Translations under genes and position numbers: made by a program
Shown: in pieces, positions 33,569 to 42,754 of the stretch
How positions within the stretch are numbered: position 1 is the stretch's first letter
Layout: each line of letters begins with the position of its first letter
Source of the DNA: Paenarthrobacter sp. JL.01a
Lineage (GTDB): Bacteria > Actinomycetota > Actinomycetes > Actinomycetales > Micrococcaceae
DNA: 64,000 bases
Reading direction: 5' to 3'
NCBI RefSeq assembly: GCF_025452095.1
Contig: NZ_CP104877.1
Span: 4,278,001-4,342,000, forward strand
The notes under the pieces: model-generated
Told to the model about the DNA's origin: nothing
The model's input: the letters and a program-made list of their open reading frames with translations, nothing else
The model's database searches: none

Positions 33569-34321
33569 ATGGGAAGTTCCCTACGTAGAAAGATGCGCCT
33601 TACTGTGGCTGCATTTGCCCTTTGCCTTTCCGCTGTAGTGATCGCCGCCTGCTTCGGACTCAGCGCAACATTGGCACCCTTCCTGGCCGGGTCAATCCGT
33701 ACGAATGGCACCGTAACTGGCCAACAGCCCCACAGGGTCAAGAGTCGGCAAGTCTGCAATATCAGCATTGACTACATCTTGGGCAACCATTCGCAGCACG
33801 CCACCGTTGACTCCGGGAAGGACTGCAAGGCATCCCTCCAACCCGGCACTGAGGTCCAGCTGGCAGTCAATCCCGACAACCCAGGTGACATAGCAGTTCT
33901 CAGCCACGGATACCCCCGAGAAAACTCCTGGATAAGCGTGGCCGGCGTTGCGGCCTTCCTGGCCACAGCACTGGTTATATGCCTGCTGCTTTGGGTGCAG
34001 AGATATGTCAACACAAAGCGCCTGCTCTCCCAAGAAGCATCGTGGTGCGAGATGGTCGCCACCGTCCGCGGTCGGACTCGCTCCAAGAGTGGCATAACTC
34101 TGTACGTGTCAGCGCCGGACACTATGGGGAATAGCCGTATCTTCACCATGGACTTCACCGACCGAGGTCCGCGGCCGAGCCCAAAGACTGGCGATAAGCT
34201 CGACATTGCACTCCTCACCGATGGAGCGGCCCACGGCGCAGTGTCCGTCAAAGGCGAGAACAAGATCCACCTCGTAAGCTTCTCCGTTCCCAATGACTTC
34301 CAGCTCCGGGCCATCGGCTGA
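33569..34321 (+). CDS. DUF3592-like membrane protein
   Basis: The protein has about 250 residues from ATG 33569 (or 242 from ATG 33593). A first membrane helix (LTVAAFALCLSAVVIAACFG) is followed by an extracytoplasmic beta domain beginning TNGTVTG, with two Cys (QVCNISIDY, KDCKASLQPG). A second helix (VAGVAAFLATALVICLLLWV) and a cytoplasmic tail follow. This is the helix-domain-helix layout of DUF3592 proteins. The frame is open further upstream to 33092, but that part runs through the frameshifted gene and looks non-coding. Confidence 0.65.
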   Translation: MGSSLRRKMRLTVAAFALCLSAVVIAACFGLSATLAPFLAGSIRTNGTVTGQQPHRVKSRQVCNISIDYILGNHSQHATVDSGKDCKASLQPGTEVQLAVNPDNPGDIAVLSHGYPRENSWISVAGVAAFLATALVICLLLWVQRYVNTKRLLSQEASWCEMVATVRGRTRSKSGITLYVSAPDTMGNSRIFTMDFTDRGPRPSPKTGDKLDIALLTDGAAHGAVSVKGENKIHLVSFSVPNDFQLRAIG

Positions 34322-34465
34322 CGTGCGCTGGTCAATCAGTAACCATCCAGTTCCGCGACCCACCCTTATCCGAGGACGGGTTAGCGCTGCTCCGAAGGCG
34401 CCGACAGGTCCTGGACGTTGACGCGAAGGATCTACGAAGGGGAAAAACACCGGCATAATGGCCGC

Positions 34466-35107
34466 ATGGGGGAACAACCGAACACAGGCGCCTACCGCCG
34501 CCAGGCCAACTACCCGTCCAGCGGCCCCACGCACTATCCGGGACTCAACCAGCCGCACCCGACGCACTTTTTGCCAGTGCAGGCTCAGACCCGTGATGAC
34601 CTTGCACGCCCCCAACTGCCTTGGGTTTGGCTAGCCCTGCCCATACAAATGGTAGTGGGGCTCATCATCCTGACGCCCCTCTGGATCTGCATCTATTTCT
34701 CGATGCCTTACGACTACGACGGGGTGTTGACCCTCATTGGTTTCACTGTGATGACCGTCTTGGCTCCCTGGATTACGGTCTGTGCAGCGGCGCTCTTTGG
34801 GCTTCCAATTCGGCTCATTCCAGCCCTAAGACGGTGGTGGACAAGCAATGGCGAAGTCGGCCTGGCCGGCGTCGTCATCGGATACGGACTTGTGCTCGCC
34901 GGAAGCTTCAGCAGACATCGCGAGACGGGTGTTGTGGACGGCGTCCCTTACGACGTACTTAGCCCGGATATGGGATTGCTCTTTGCTGGCTGGCTCGTGT
35001 TTGGATTCTTCATCGTCAATACGTGGATTCCTCTACGTTGGTTCGGCCGTCGGGGAGCGACCAACACCGCTCCAAGCCCACGACGGCGGGCGTTGAGGAA
35101 GCCGTGA
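34466..35107 (+). CDS. membrane protein, first of a tandem paralogous pair
   Basis: The 213-residue protein has a Pro/Gln-rich cytoplasmic N-terminus (to about residue 50). Four membrane helices follow, with GVVDGVPYDVLSPDMGLLFA in the loop before the last helix. The same pattern (GVMDGYHYDVV) occurs in the next gene, so the two are tandem paralogues. Its stop overlaps the next start (GTGA). ATG 34466 is chosen from several possible starts without a strong ribosome-binding site. Function is unknown. Confidence 0.7.
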   Translation: MGEQPNTGAYRRQANYPSSGPTHYPGLNQPHPTHFLPVQAQTRDDLARPQLPWVWLALPIQMVVGLIILTPLWICIYFSMPYDYDGVLTLIGFTVMTVLAPWITVCAAALFGLPIRLIPALRRWWTSNGEVGLAGVVIGYGLVLAGSFSRHRETGVVDGVPYDVLSPDMGLLFAGWLVFGFFIVNTWIPLRWFGRRGATNTAPSPRRRALRKP

Positions 35108-35610
35108 ACCCGCATTCGCCACGGCCGGGAGTCGCTCCGATCCACCAACTCGCCATCGCCTACCCCTTTCTGGCCGTGATGTGGTTAGTGTGCGGGATGG
35201 CCGCGAGTTCTGGCGGTGAGCTCCCTGGGATCTTGTTAGCTGCCATTGTTTTCCCCATCTTAACAATGGCCTTTGCCGTAGCAGTCGGATTGCCGCTTCG
35301 ACTGAACCGCTGGCTCAGCCGGTGGTGGCTGGGTAACTACAAGGCATACATCCTCACAGCAGCTGGCGGCGCAGCCCTTATCGCCTCTGGATTCATTACA
35401 TCCGAGCACCGCGTGGGCGTCATGGATGGCTACCATTACGACGTCGTCACGCGTCACGGCGGAATGCTCATCGGCGGTTGCTTCGTCCTGACTTTCCTTG
35501 CCGTCAACGCGGGCCGACGACGGGCCGCTCCGGAAGACTCGCGGGCCACCCAAACTCCGCCCACCAAAAAGCGCTCCCCCAACCAAGGTGGGGAAGCGCT
35601 GGAAGGTTAG
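35104..35610 (+). CDS. membrane protein, second of a tandem paralogous pair
   Basis: The 168-residue protein starts at GTG 35104, coupled to the previous stop. Four helices and the shared loop GVMDGYHYDVVTRHGGMLIG make it a paralogue of its neighbour. The first gene has a longer N-terminal tail. Its C-terminal end overlaps by four bases the convergent minus-strand gene. Function is unknown. Confidence 0.7.
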   Translation: MNPHSPRPGVAPIHQLAIAYPFLAVMWLVCGMAASSGGELPGILLAAIVFPILTMAFAVAVGLPLRLNRWLSRWWLGNYKAYILTAAGGAALIASGFITSEHRVGVMDGYHYDVVTRHGGMLIGGCFVLTFLAVNAGRRRAAPEDSRATQTPPTKKRSPNQGGEALEG

Positions 35611-35954
35611 CGGCCGGCGTCGGGCGTTTCAGTCCCGTCAGGCGACTCCGGAGCCGCAGATCCGCCGTGCGGACGCTTCGAGCTGAGGTTGACCCCCGAA
35701 CCTTTGCCGAGGTGGTCGGCGTTTTCCTTGTAGCTCATGGAGAGCATGGCTGCCACCACCAGGCTCACGATGAACGCGATGCCGGCACCGGTGAAGGCGA
35801 GGTCGAACCGCGGAGTCCGCGCGCTGCCGCCTGAAGCGAAGATCAGCACGGCAAAGAAAGCCAGCACTGCGAAGAAGGCGGAGAACATGAGCGGTCCCTT
35901 GACCGAGGTCCGCATCTTGCGCGGTTCTCCTGGTGTCTGGTCTGCCACGGTCAT
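35607..35954 (-). CDS. small two-helix membrane protein
   Basis: The 115-residue protein has two hydrophobic segments (about residues 22-43 and 52-72) and a charged Ser/Pro/Gly-rich C-terminal tail. It begins MTVADQTPGEPRKMRTSVKG. No family is recognised. It converges on and overlaps the paralogous pair by four bases, and lies downstream of the DUF308 and MATE genes on the same strand. Confidence 0.75.
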   Translation of the reverse strand: MTVADQTPGEPRKMRTSVKGPLMFSAFFAVLAFFAVLIFASGGSARTPRFDLAFTGAGIAFIVSLVVAAMLSMSYKENADHLGKGSGVNLSSKRPHGGSAAPESPDGTETPDAGR

Positions 35955-36022
35955 TCCTCCAATGATGGCGGTACGTGCCCGCCGGTCTGCAAAAGTTCTA
36001 CAACGAGTAGAAAGTCCAACTA

Positions 36023-36595
36023 CTAGTTTACGGCCTCCGGAGAAGCGCCGGGCGCAGGGGTCCGCGCACCCACTCGGGCATCATGCCGCAGCGACAAGCC
36101 GGAGAGCATCCACAGAACCCCGGAGAGAATCGCGCCACCACCGGATACGCCCAAAAGCGCATGCGCGCCCAGTGACGTGAAGAACGGCAACGCAATGGCG
36201 GTACCCACCGAGATGATCCCCGAGATAAGCCAGTCGCGGGCCAGGGAATCGCGCTTTTTGAGGCCCTTCATGAATTCCAGGAGCCCGAGCACCAGCAGCG
36301 CGAGCATTGCCGAAAGAGCCACGCCTTCGTCTGACTGCGTGACTAAAGCGGCCACGCCGCCCGAGGCCACCACCACGGCCACGGCCGCAGGCAGCGCACG
36401 GGAGATCCACAACGCCGCCGCTGTTCCCAGCAGATACAGGCCGACGGCCCACGCCAGCACATGCACCGACGGCGAACTCCAGAAGATCGTCACCAGGCCG
36501 AACAACACCGCAACCGTCGCGCGGATCAGGACCGGTTTCCACGGCCCCGCCGGAAGGGCGGAAGGGGTTTGGGCAGGAGTCGATGGAAGAGTCAC
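36023..36595 (-). CDS. HdeD/DUF308-type membrane protein
   Basis: The 190-residue protein has six likely helices and the pattern of DUF308 proteins, with alternating short helices and ALSAMLALLVLGLLEFMKGL. GTG start at 36595, nine bases after the MATE gene, so co-transcription is likely. Role is unknown, perhaps in acid or envelope stress as for HdeD. Confidence 0.75.
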   Translation of the reverse strand: MTLPSTPAQTPSALPAGPWKPVLIRATVAVLFGLVTIFWSSPSVHVLAWAVGLYLLGTAAALWISRALPAAVAVVVASGGVAALVTQSDEGVALSAMLALLVLGLLEFMKGLKKRDSLARDWLISGIISVGTAIALPFFTSLGAHALLGVSGGGAILSGVLWMLSGLSLRHDARVGARTPAPGASPEAVN

Positions 36596-36604
36596 CCGTC
36601 CAGT

Positions 36605-37945
36605 TTAGTGCGAACCCAGCACCATCCAGCGATCGGTCCGCGCCCGCAGCCCCAGAGTCACCGCCCGCGCCAGCATGTAGCCCAGCGCAAACGCCGCCCA
36701 CAGCCACAGGAGCCCCGCCTCGCCGTCGGGCCTTATTTGGTGGACGGCCACCAGCAGCGGCAAGTAAACAGCCAGATTTACGACGCCGGCAATCGCCAGA
36801 TAGCGCGCGTCGCCAGCGCCGATGAGGACACCGTCCAGGACGAAGACGTACCCGGCAATGGGCTGCCCCACCGCAAGGACCCACAGCGCCACAGTCAGGG
36901 CCGAGCGGACACCGGAGTCGGAGGTGAAGATGTACCCGGCCCAGGGAGCCGCGACGGCCAGCACCGCTCCCGTGATCACGCCGAATCCCACACCCCAGCG
37001 GATCATGGTGCGCGTGAGCTCGCGGGCCTTGGCCGCATTCCGTGCACCGAGTTCCTTGCCGATCAAGGCCTGCGCGGCGATGGCCAAGGCGTCCAGGGCA
37101 AACGCGAGAAACGAGAAGATGGTCATGGCGAGCTGATGGGCCGCCAGGTTGACGGCGCCCTGGGCCGTCACCACCACGACGGTAGCGAGAATGGCCAGGC
37201 GAAGGCTCAGCGTGCGGAGCATGAGCCACGAACCAACCTTGGTCATTGCCCGGATGCCATGCCAGTTGGGCTTCAGGGACACCCCGTGGTGCCGCGCATT
37301 CCTGCCCACCATCAGCAGGTAGACCGCCGCCATGGCCCACTGGGCGATGCTCGTGCCGATGGCGGAGCCCGCTACGGACAGGTTCAGGCCATAAACCAGG
37401 AACCAGTTGAGGGCTATGTTGACCGCGAAACCGGCTGTCGCCACAAGCAGTGGGGTACGCGTGTCCTGCAATCCGCGGAGGACACCAGTGCCCGCGAAAA
37501 CCAGGAGCATCGCCGCCAGACCGGGCATGGACCAGCGGAGGTAGTCGACGGCAAAGCCCTGCACGTCACCGGTTGCGCCCATCAAACCAACAAGGGGTTC
37601 GGCTGCAACAAAGCCGGCCACAGCGAGCAGCCCGCCCAACAACAACGCAAGCCAGACGCCGTCGCGCCCGGCCGCCAAAGCCTTCCCCAACTTCCCGTCG
37701 CCGATCGCGCGGGCGACTGCCGGCGTCGTCGAATATGCCAGGAAGACCATAAGTCCGACCGCGGTGTGCAGGATCGTGGACGCCAGCCCGACACCGGCGA
37801 GTTGGTCCACCCCCAAGTGCCCCACAATTGCGGAGTCCGCCAAGAGGAACAGCGGCTCGGCGATGAGCGCACCGAAAGCGGGTACGGCCAGGCGCAGGAT
37901 TTCGCGCGCGTTGGATCGGGCGGGGGCGGTTGTGGTTTGAGGCAC
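36605..37945 (-). CDS. MATE-family efflux transporter (DinF-like)
   Basis: The 446-residue protein has 12 helices in two MATE halves, with AVPAFGALIAEPLFLLADSA at the start and the VGLMVFLAYSTTPAVARAIG repeat motif. It exports drugs or metabolites by proton or sodium antiport. GTG 37945 is used. It is the first gene of a short minus-strand transcript with the DUF308 gene. Confidence 0.92.
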   Translation of the reverse strand: MPQTTTAPARSNAREILRLAVPAFGALIAEPLFLLADSAIVGHLGVDQLAGVGLASTILHTAVGLMVFLAYSTTPAVARAIGDGKLGKALAAGRDGVWLALLLGGLLAVAGFVAAEPLVGLMGATGDVQGFAVDYLRWSMPGLAAMLLVFAGTGVLRGLQDTRTPLLVATAGFAVNIALNWFLVYGLNLSVAGSAIGTSIAQWAMAAVYLLMVGRNARHHGVSLKPNWHGIRAMTKVGSWLMLRTLSLRLAILATVVVVTAQGAVNLAAHQLAMTIFSFLAFALDALAIAAQALIGKELGARNAAKARELTRTMIRWGVGFGVITGAVLAVAAPWAGYIFTSDSGVRSALTVALWVLAVGQPIAGYVFVLDGVLIGAGDARYLAIAGVVNLAVYLPLLVAVHQIRPDGEAGLLWLWAAFALGYMLARAVTLGLRARTDRWMVLGSH

Positions 37946-37986
37946 TAAACAAGCCTAGTCTGCTGGGAGGCGGGTACATTTGGGCC

Positions 37987-38553
37987 GTGTCATATGAGCA
38001 TCCCGTCACCGTTTCCGTTGCCCGCACCATCCTTCCGGAGTACACCCGCCAAGCAAATGCCTGGGCTCATGCCGGGCAGGAACTTGCGCGCGAGTGGCCG
38101 GGCTATTTGGGATCGGGGTGGGTGCGCAATGGCGTCGACTCCACCGAGTGGCACATGCTCTACCGTTTCGCCGACGCCGAATCGCTGCAGGCGTGGGAGG
38201 ACTCCGAGGAGAGGCGCTGGTGGATCGACAGCGCCAGGGACATGATGGAGACCACCCGCGTGGAGCGTCACACGGGGATTGAGGGATGGTTCTCGCAGCC
38301 GGGGGACGTCTCGGTGGTGGTCCCGGAGACGGTGGTGCCGCCGCGCTGGAAGCAGGCCATCAGCATCTTCCTGCCATTCTTCCCGCTCAGCCTCCTGGCC
38401 AACTTCCTGCTGCACCCGGTGACGCAGAACTGGCCTTTGGTGTTTGCTGTGCTGCTCAACATTGTCATCCTGACTCCCCTGATGACGTACATCTTCCTGC
38501 CGGTCACCACCCGGCTTCTTCAGCCGTGGCTGCAAGCGAAACCTCGTAAATAG
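37987..38553 (+). CDS. ABM-domain (antibiotic biosynthesis monooxygenase-like) membrane protein
   Basis: The 188-residue protein has an N-terminal ferredoxin-like ABM domain (residues 5-105; GYLGSGWVRNGVDSTEWHML, WEDSEERRWWI) and two C-terminal membrane helices. This fusion is known as a family of ABM membrane proteins with no proven activity. GTG 37987 is the most sensible start; no canonical ribosome-binding site is close. Confidence 0.85.
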   Translation: MSYEHPVTVSVARTILPEYTRQANAWAHAGQELAREWPGYLGSGWVRNGVDSTEWHMLYRFADAESLQAWEDSEERRWWIDSARDMMETTRVERHTGIEGWFSQPGDVSVVVPETVVPPRWKQAISIFLPFFPLSLLANFLLHPVTQNWPLVFAVLLNIVILTPLMTYIFLPVTTRLLQPWLQAKPRK

Positions 38554-38621
38554 CTGGGAATTACTTGGATGCGCGCTGTGATTAGTTGACACTTCAACTA
38601 ATCACCTGCGAGGGTTGAAGC

Positions 38622-39056
38622 ATGAACAAGTCCAGCTTGACCACCACAGCCCTGACCATCCTGCGCGTCATTGCAGGATTTCTCTTCGCCGCGCACGGTT
38701 GGCAGAAGTTCAACGAATTCACCATTGCCGGAACCCAGGCGTCCTTCACGCAGATGGGCGTGCCGGGCGCTTCCGTCGTAGCCCCGATCGTCGCAACCCT
38801 GGAACTCGTGGGTGGCATCGCCCTGATCCTCGGCCTGCTGACCCGCGTTTTCGCAGCACTCCTTGCCGTCGACATGCTGGGGGCCCTGTTCCTGGTGCAC
38901 GCCCCGGCCGGCATCTTTGTAGGCAACGGGGGCTACGAGCTCGTGCTGCTCTTCGCCGGCGCGGCCCTTGCCCTGGCCCTCGCGGGCGCGGGTCGCCTCT
39001 CGGCCGACGCCGCACTGTTTGGTCGCCCGGGCTCGAAGCTCCGCGTCCTGGCGTAG
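38622..39056 (+). CDS. DoxX-family membrane protein
   Basis: The 144-residue protein has four helices and the DoxX features ILRVIAGFLFAAHGWQKFNEF near the start and ATLELVGGIALILGLLTRVF. DoxX-like proteins take part in redox and oxidative stress handling at the membrane. Its stop is immediately followed by a long nested palindrome. Confidence 0.9.
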   Translation: MNKSSLTTTALTILRVIAGFLFAAHGWQKFNEFTIAGTQASFTQMGVPGASVVAPIVATLELVGGIALILGLLTRVFAALLAVDMLGALFLVHAPAGIFVGNGGYELVLLFAGAALALALAGAGRLSADAALFGRPGSKLRVLA

Positions 39057-39057
39057 A

Positions 39058-39158
39058 ACCCTCTCTCACATCCCGCCCCTTTCACCTGGACGCTCTATCA
39101 CTCCCTTGGAGGGAGCGATAGAGCGTCGGCATTTAAACGGTGGGATGTGAGAGAGGGT
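39058..39158. repeat. nested palindromic element between convergent genes
   Basis: The outer arms are perfect over 17 bases (39058-39074 with 39142-39158). Inside, a second palindrome (39089-39127) has 11 perfect pairs GACGCTCTATC/GATAGAGCGTC and an inner CTCCC/GGAGG hairpin. It starts two bases after the doxX stop and runs into the 3' end of the HAD gene. It has the form of a compact repeat element or a bidirectional terminator without U-tract. Confidence 0.8.
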
Positions 39159-39834
39159 CCAGCGCGTGCAGTCGAACTCGAAGGCTGCCGTCCGTCCCCA
39201 CGATAACGGCGACGTCGGCCAGTGAGGTGACAACGGCGTCGGCATGGGCCTGGAGCTCCGCCGCCGTCGCAGTACCCGGAAGGCCGACCGTCAGGCAGCC
39301 TGCACTGCGGGCTGAACGCAACCCGGCGACGGTGTCTTCAAAAGCAACAGGCGGCACGCCGTTCCGTGCCCAACGCGTGCCGGTACGGTAAGGCTCCGGG
39401 TCCGGCTTGCCACGGGTAACATCGTCACCTGTTATCAGCAGAGCCGGCGGTGCGATTCCCCCGGCGGCCAAGCGGGCCTGGGCCACCAGGCGTGCGGCAG
39501 AGGTCACCACCGCACACCTGTCGCCGGGTACTGCAGCCAACAACTCCAAGGCCCCGGGCAGCGGCGTTACGGGTGCCCGGGGATGCTGCTCAATTTCGCT
39601 GAGCCGGAGAAGTGCAGCAGTTATGCGTTCTTCGGGGACAAAGGCCGCGGCCAGGTCCCGCGACGTACGTCCATGAAACGACTCCCCATCAGGAATGGTC
39701 ACCCCTTCCTCTACCGCCCATTCGTGCCACGCCTGCTCCACCGCCGCGATGGAATCCAGAAGCGTTCCATCCATATCGAAGAGAAACTCGCTGACTTCCC
39801 ATTCGATGGCCCTTTTGTTGTCAATCCGGTTCAA
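39133..39834 (-). CDS. HAD-IA sugar-phosphate phosphatase-like protein
   Basis: The 233-residue protein has HAD motif I (FLFDMDGTLLDS), motif II (VVTSAARL), motif III and IV (GKPDPEPYRTG, AFEDTVAGLRSARSAG). TTG 39834 is the start. Related enzymes dephosphorylate sugar- or polyol-phosphates. It ends the polyol operon after the dehydrogenase gene. Its last residues (DPLSHPTV) are encoded by the palindromic element, which may have replaced the original C-terminus. Confidence 0.88.
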   Translation of the reverse strand: MNRIDNKRAIEWEVSEFLFDMDGTLLDSIAAVEQAWHEWAVEEGVTIPDGESFHGRTSRDLAAAFVPEERITAALLRLSEIEQHPRAPVTPLPGALELLAAVPGDRCAVVTSAARLVAQARLAAGGIAPPALLITGDDVTRGKPDPEPYRTGTRWARNGVPPVAFEDTVAGLRSARSAGCLTVGLPGTATAAELQAHADAVVTSLADVAVIVGTDGSLRVRLHALDPLSHPTV

Positions 39835-39847
39835 AGCGATCGTCCTG

Positions 39848-40891
39848 CTACCGCTTTGCCTGGGGGACGGGGATGACCATGGTTTTGATCGCCATAGGGT
39901 CCTTCTTGGCCTTCATCAGTGACTCTTCAACGTCCTCCAGCCCAAAGCGCCCTGTGACGATGCCTTCCACATCCACAGCTCCCGAGGCCAACAGCGCAAT
40001 TGCCGTGGGCCACGTATTCACATACCGAAACGTCCCGGTCAGAGTGATCTCGCGGTGCTGGATCATGGCGATGGGAACGTTGAGTTCATCCCCTCCCATC
40101 CCCACCAGGCATGCGGTCCCACCTCGTTTGACGGCGGGGAAGGCGGGCAAGATCGCCCGTGCGTTTCCCGAAGCATCGATGTAAACGTCGAAGTACTCTG
40201 CGTATTCCTCCAAACCGCTCGTGGTGGGGTCCAATGCAATGTCCGCCCCGTGCGCCAAGGCAAACTCACGCCGATGCGCGATCGGGTCGCTGATGACCAC
40301 CTCACCGGCACCCAACGCCTTGGCGACCTGGACATTCATGACCCCGATCGGACCCGCACCAGTGATGAGAACTTTGTCTCCGGCCTTCACACCTGCCCGC
40401 CGGGCTGCGTGGACGGCCACGGACAGCGGCTCGAGAAGGGCTGCCTGCTCATCGGTGATTTCCGCCGGAACGGCATGTGCAAAGTCATCATCGACAATTA
40501 CGTACTCCGCGAAAGAGCCGTCCACGGGCCAAGCCCCGTAAAACAAAATGTCCCGGCACAGGTGATAGCGGCCCGTCTTGCAGTAATCGCACTTCCGGCA
40601 AGGAGTCTGCGGTTCAACTGCCACCCGTGTTCCTACGCGGCTGCTGTCGACGCCAGGCCCGACGGCGACAATCTCACCCGCCGTTTCGTGCCCCAGCACG
40701 ATCGGGCCCTCGACGACAATGTCACCAATGGAGCCGGTCTCGTAAAAGTGGGTGTCCGAACCACAAACGCCAACAGCCGTCACACGTACCAGCACCTGGC
40801 CCGGCTGCGGTTCCGGAACTGCGACTTCCTGAAGTTCTATGGTCTTGGGCGAGGTCAGGACGCTGGCGCGCATGGTTGCAGGGATTGACAT
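39848..40891 (-). CDS. zinc-dependent polyol (sorbitol/xylitol-type) dehydrogenase
   Basis: The 347-residue medium-chain dehydrogenase has the catalytic zinc ligands in GVCGSDTHFYE and GHETAG. The structural zinc cysteines are in PCRKCDYCKTGRYHLC and the NAD site in GAGPIGVMNVQVAKALGA. The pattern is closest to sorbitol/xylitol dehydrogenases. ATG 40891 has AAAGGA upstream. It oxidises the polyol taken up by the ABC transporter encoded upstream. Confidence 0.9.
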   Translation of the reverse strand: MSIPATMRASVLTSPKTIELQEVAVPEPQPGQVLVRVTAVGVCGSDTHFYETGSIGDIVVEGPIVLGHETAGEIVAVGPGVDSSRVGTRVAVEPQTPCRKCDYCKTGRYHLCRDILFYGAWPVDGSFAEYVIVDDDFAHAVPAEITDEQAALLEPLSVAVHAARRAGVKAGDKVLITGAGPIGVMNVQVAKALGAGEVVISDPIAHRREFALAHGADIALDPTTSGLEEYAEYFDVYIDASGNARAILPAFPAVKRGGTACLVGMGGDELNVPIAMIQHREITLTGTFRYVNTWPTAIALLASGAVDVEGIVTGRFGLEDVEESLMKAKKDPMAIKTMVIPVPQAKR

Positions 40892-40919
40892 GTTTATGTC
40901 CTTTCGATGTGGGGTGTGG

Positions 40920-41816
40920 TCAGCCCTTGACCGTGCCGGCAGTAAGACCACCGACGATCCAGCGCAAGGAGAAGAGAGCAAAGAGGATGCCGGGGACCAT
41001 GGAGACGACAGTGGCTGCCGCCATCGGGCCCCAGTCAATGGATTGGTAGGCGATGTATTGCTGAATGCCGGTGGTGATCACCTGAGTGTTTTTGCCGCTC
41101 AGAACAAGGGGCAAGGTGTAGCTGTTCCAGGCCCAGATGAAGGAAAGCATCAGACTGGCGCCAAGACCGGGTGCGATCAACCGGAACAGCACGTGCCGGA
41201 ACGCCGTCCAGCGGTTGCCACCGTCCATGGCCACCGCTTCTTCCAGCTCGACTGGCAGATCCTCGATGAAGGATCGGAGCATCCACACAAGCATCGGCAG
41301 TGTCACGAGCTGGTAAGCCAGGATCAGGCCCAGATAGTTGTCGTACAAACCGATCTTCTGGAAGATCAGGTACAGCGGAAGGATGATCAGCAGCTCCGGA
41401 GCAAAACGGAGGGACAGGATGCTGAACGCAATGTTCTCGCGGCCCCGGAACTTGAAGCGCGCCAGGGCATAGGCCGTCGGCAGACCAATGAGCAGCGTCA
41501 GCACCAGCGAGCCCAGCGTCACTATCAGGGAGTTCACAAACGGTGTCATGAACGCGCTGCCACTTAGCACCTTCACGTAGTTGTCCAGCGTTGGAGCAAA
41601 GAAGAATTTGGGCGGATAAACCACGATGTCGCCTGGCGTCTTGAAGGACATCATCAGGATCCAGACAATCGGCGCCAACGCGAACACGGTCCAGAGCACC
41701 AGAACGGTGATCGCCGCCGCGCGTCGAAGTCTCTTGGACCTTTCCCGGCGGGAAGTGCCGGGAACCGGAGGAGCCCCTGGGGCACGCGCCGCTGACTCCA
41801 TGTCAGTGCTGCTCAT
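40920..41816 (-). CDS. ABC polyol transporter permease (MalG type)
   Basis: The 298-residue protein has six helices after a basic N-terminus, and the EAA loop LEEAVAMDGGNRWTAFRHVL. It overlaps the partner permease by four bases (ATGA). It belongs to the CUT1 group with sorbitol/mannitol transporters. No ATPase gene is present; a shared ATPase is expected. Confidence 0.92.
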   Translation of the reverse strand: MSSTDMESAARAPGAPPVPGTSRRERSKRLRRAAAITVLVLWTVFALAPIVWILMMSFKTPGDIVVYPPKFFFAPTLDNYVKVLSGSAFMTPFVNSLIVTLGSLVLTLLIGLPTAYALARFKFRGRENIAFSILSLRFAPELLIILPLYLIFQKIGLYDNYLGLILAYQLVTLPMLVWMLRSFIEDLPVELEEAVAMDGGNRWTAFRHVLFRLIAPGLGASLMLSFIWAWNSYTLPLVLSGKNTQVITTGIQQYIAYQSIDWGPMAAATVVSMVPGILFALFSLRWIVGGLTAGTVKG

Positions 41817-42673
41817 GAAAATGCCTCCTTGCGACGGGCCTTGAGCAGGAAAAAGGAGATGAGGTAACAAAGAAGCCAGAGGACGATCAGTGCCGCCATG
41901 GCCGCGCCGAAGTTCAGGTTGCGTATGCCGTCCAGATAGGCCATGACGTGCAGGTTGGTGGTCGCATCCACCGGGCCACCCTTGGTGGTGGTGTAGATGA
42001 TGTCGAACATCTTCAGCGAGTCAATGCCCCGGAAGGTGACGATGACCACCAGGACGGGCATGAGCATCGGCAGCGTCACGGAAATGAAGTTTCGAACAGG
42101 GCCCGCGCCATCCATCGCGGAAGCCTCGCTGAGTTCTTTCGGAACGCTCTTCAAACCTGCTTGCGCCAGAAGCATGACGAAGGGGGTGAAGATCCAGACA
42201 TCGATGAGGACCACAGACCAGAGAGCGCTGTCCGGTCCGTTGAGCCAGAGCAGCTTCTGGGACCCGACTGACTCCAGCAACCAGTTCACAACACCGTTTT
42301 CGGTCAGCATGACCTTCCACATGAGAGCCGCGACCACCGGAGGCAGGAGCAGCGGAAGAACTATCAATAACCGGAAAGAGTTTCCAATCCGGCCTACGTA
42401 GTTGAGCAGCATGGCCAGTCCTACGCCGAACAGGCATTCAAGAACCACGACGACGACTGCATAGCCGAGCGTTATGGCGATTGCGTGGAGGCCCTCTCCG
42501 CTTGAGAAGAGATTGAGGAAGTTCTCTCCCCAGTTGGGCACGGGCGCGCCCCGGTTGAGCCGGTACGAGGTGAACGACCACCACGCCCCGGTGAGGAACG
42601 GGTAGAGAATCGCCACCAGCAGCGCCAGGGCGGGTAAGAGCAATAGGTAGGGAAGAGAAGGTTTGTGTTTCAT
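41813..42673 (-). CDS. ABC polyol transporter permease (MalF type)
   Basis: The 286-residue protein has six helices, beginning MKHKPSLPYLLLLPALALLV, and the EAA loop LSEASAMDGAGPVRNFISVT. ATG 42673 has AAGGGAA upstream; an earlier open frame to 42730 has no such site. It is the first permease of the polyol transporter. Confidence 0.92.
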   Translation of the reverse strand: MKHKPSLPYLLLLPALALLVAILYPFLTGAWWSFTSYRLNRGAPVPNWGENFLNLFSSGEGLHAIAITLGYAVVVVVLECLFGVGLAMLLNYVGRIGNSFRLLIVLPLLLPPVVAALMWKVMLTENGVVNWLLESVGSQKLLWLNGPDSALWSVVLIDVWIFTPFVMLLAQAGLKSVPKELSEASAMDGAGPVRNFISVTLPMLMPVLVVIVTFRGIDSLKMFDIIYTTTKGGPVDATTNLHVMAYLDGIRNLNFGAAMAALIVLWLLCYLISFFLLKARRKEAFS

Positions 42674-42754
42674 GGGTTCCCTTGGTTGATGCAACTCTGC
42701 CCTGCGGCCGGCGCGACAGTACGCTTCCAACGACCGCGGGAAGTGTCGGCAGGG

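Noticed and set aside
33092..34321. One 409-residue protein covering the whole frame
   Set aside because: The part between about 33370 and 33560 lacks protein-like composition, and the first part continues better in another frame; two genes fit better.
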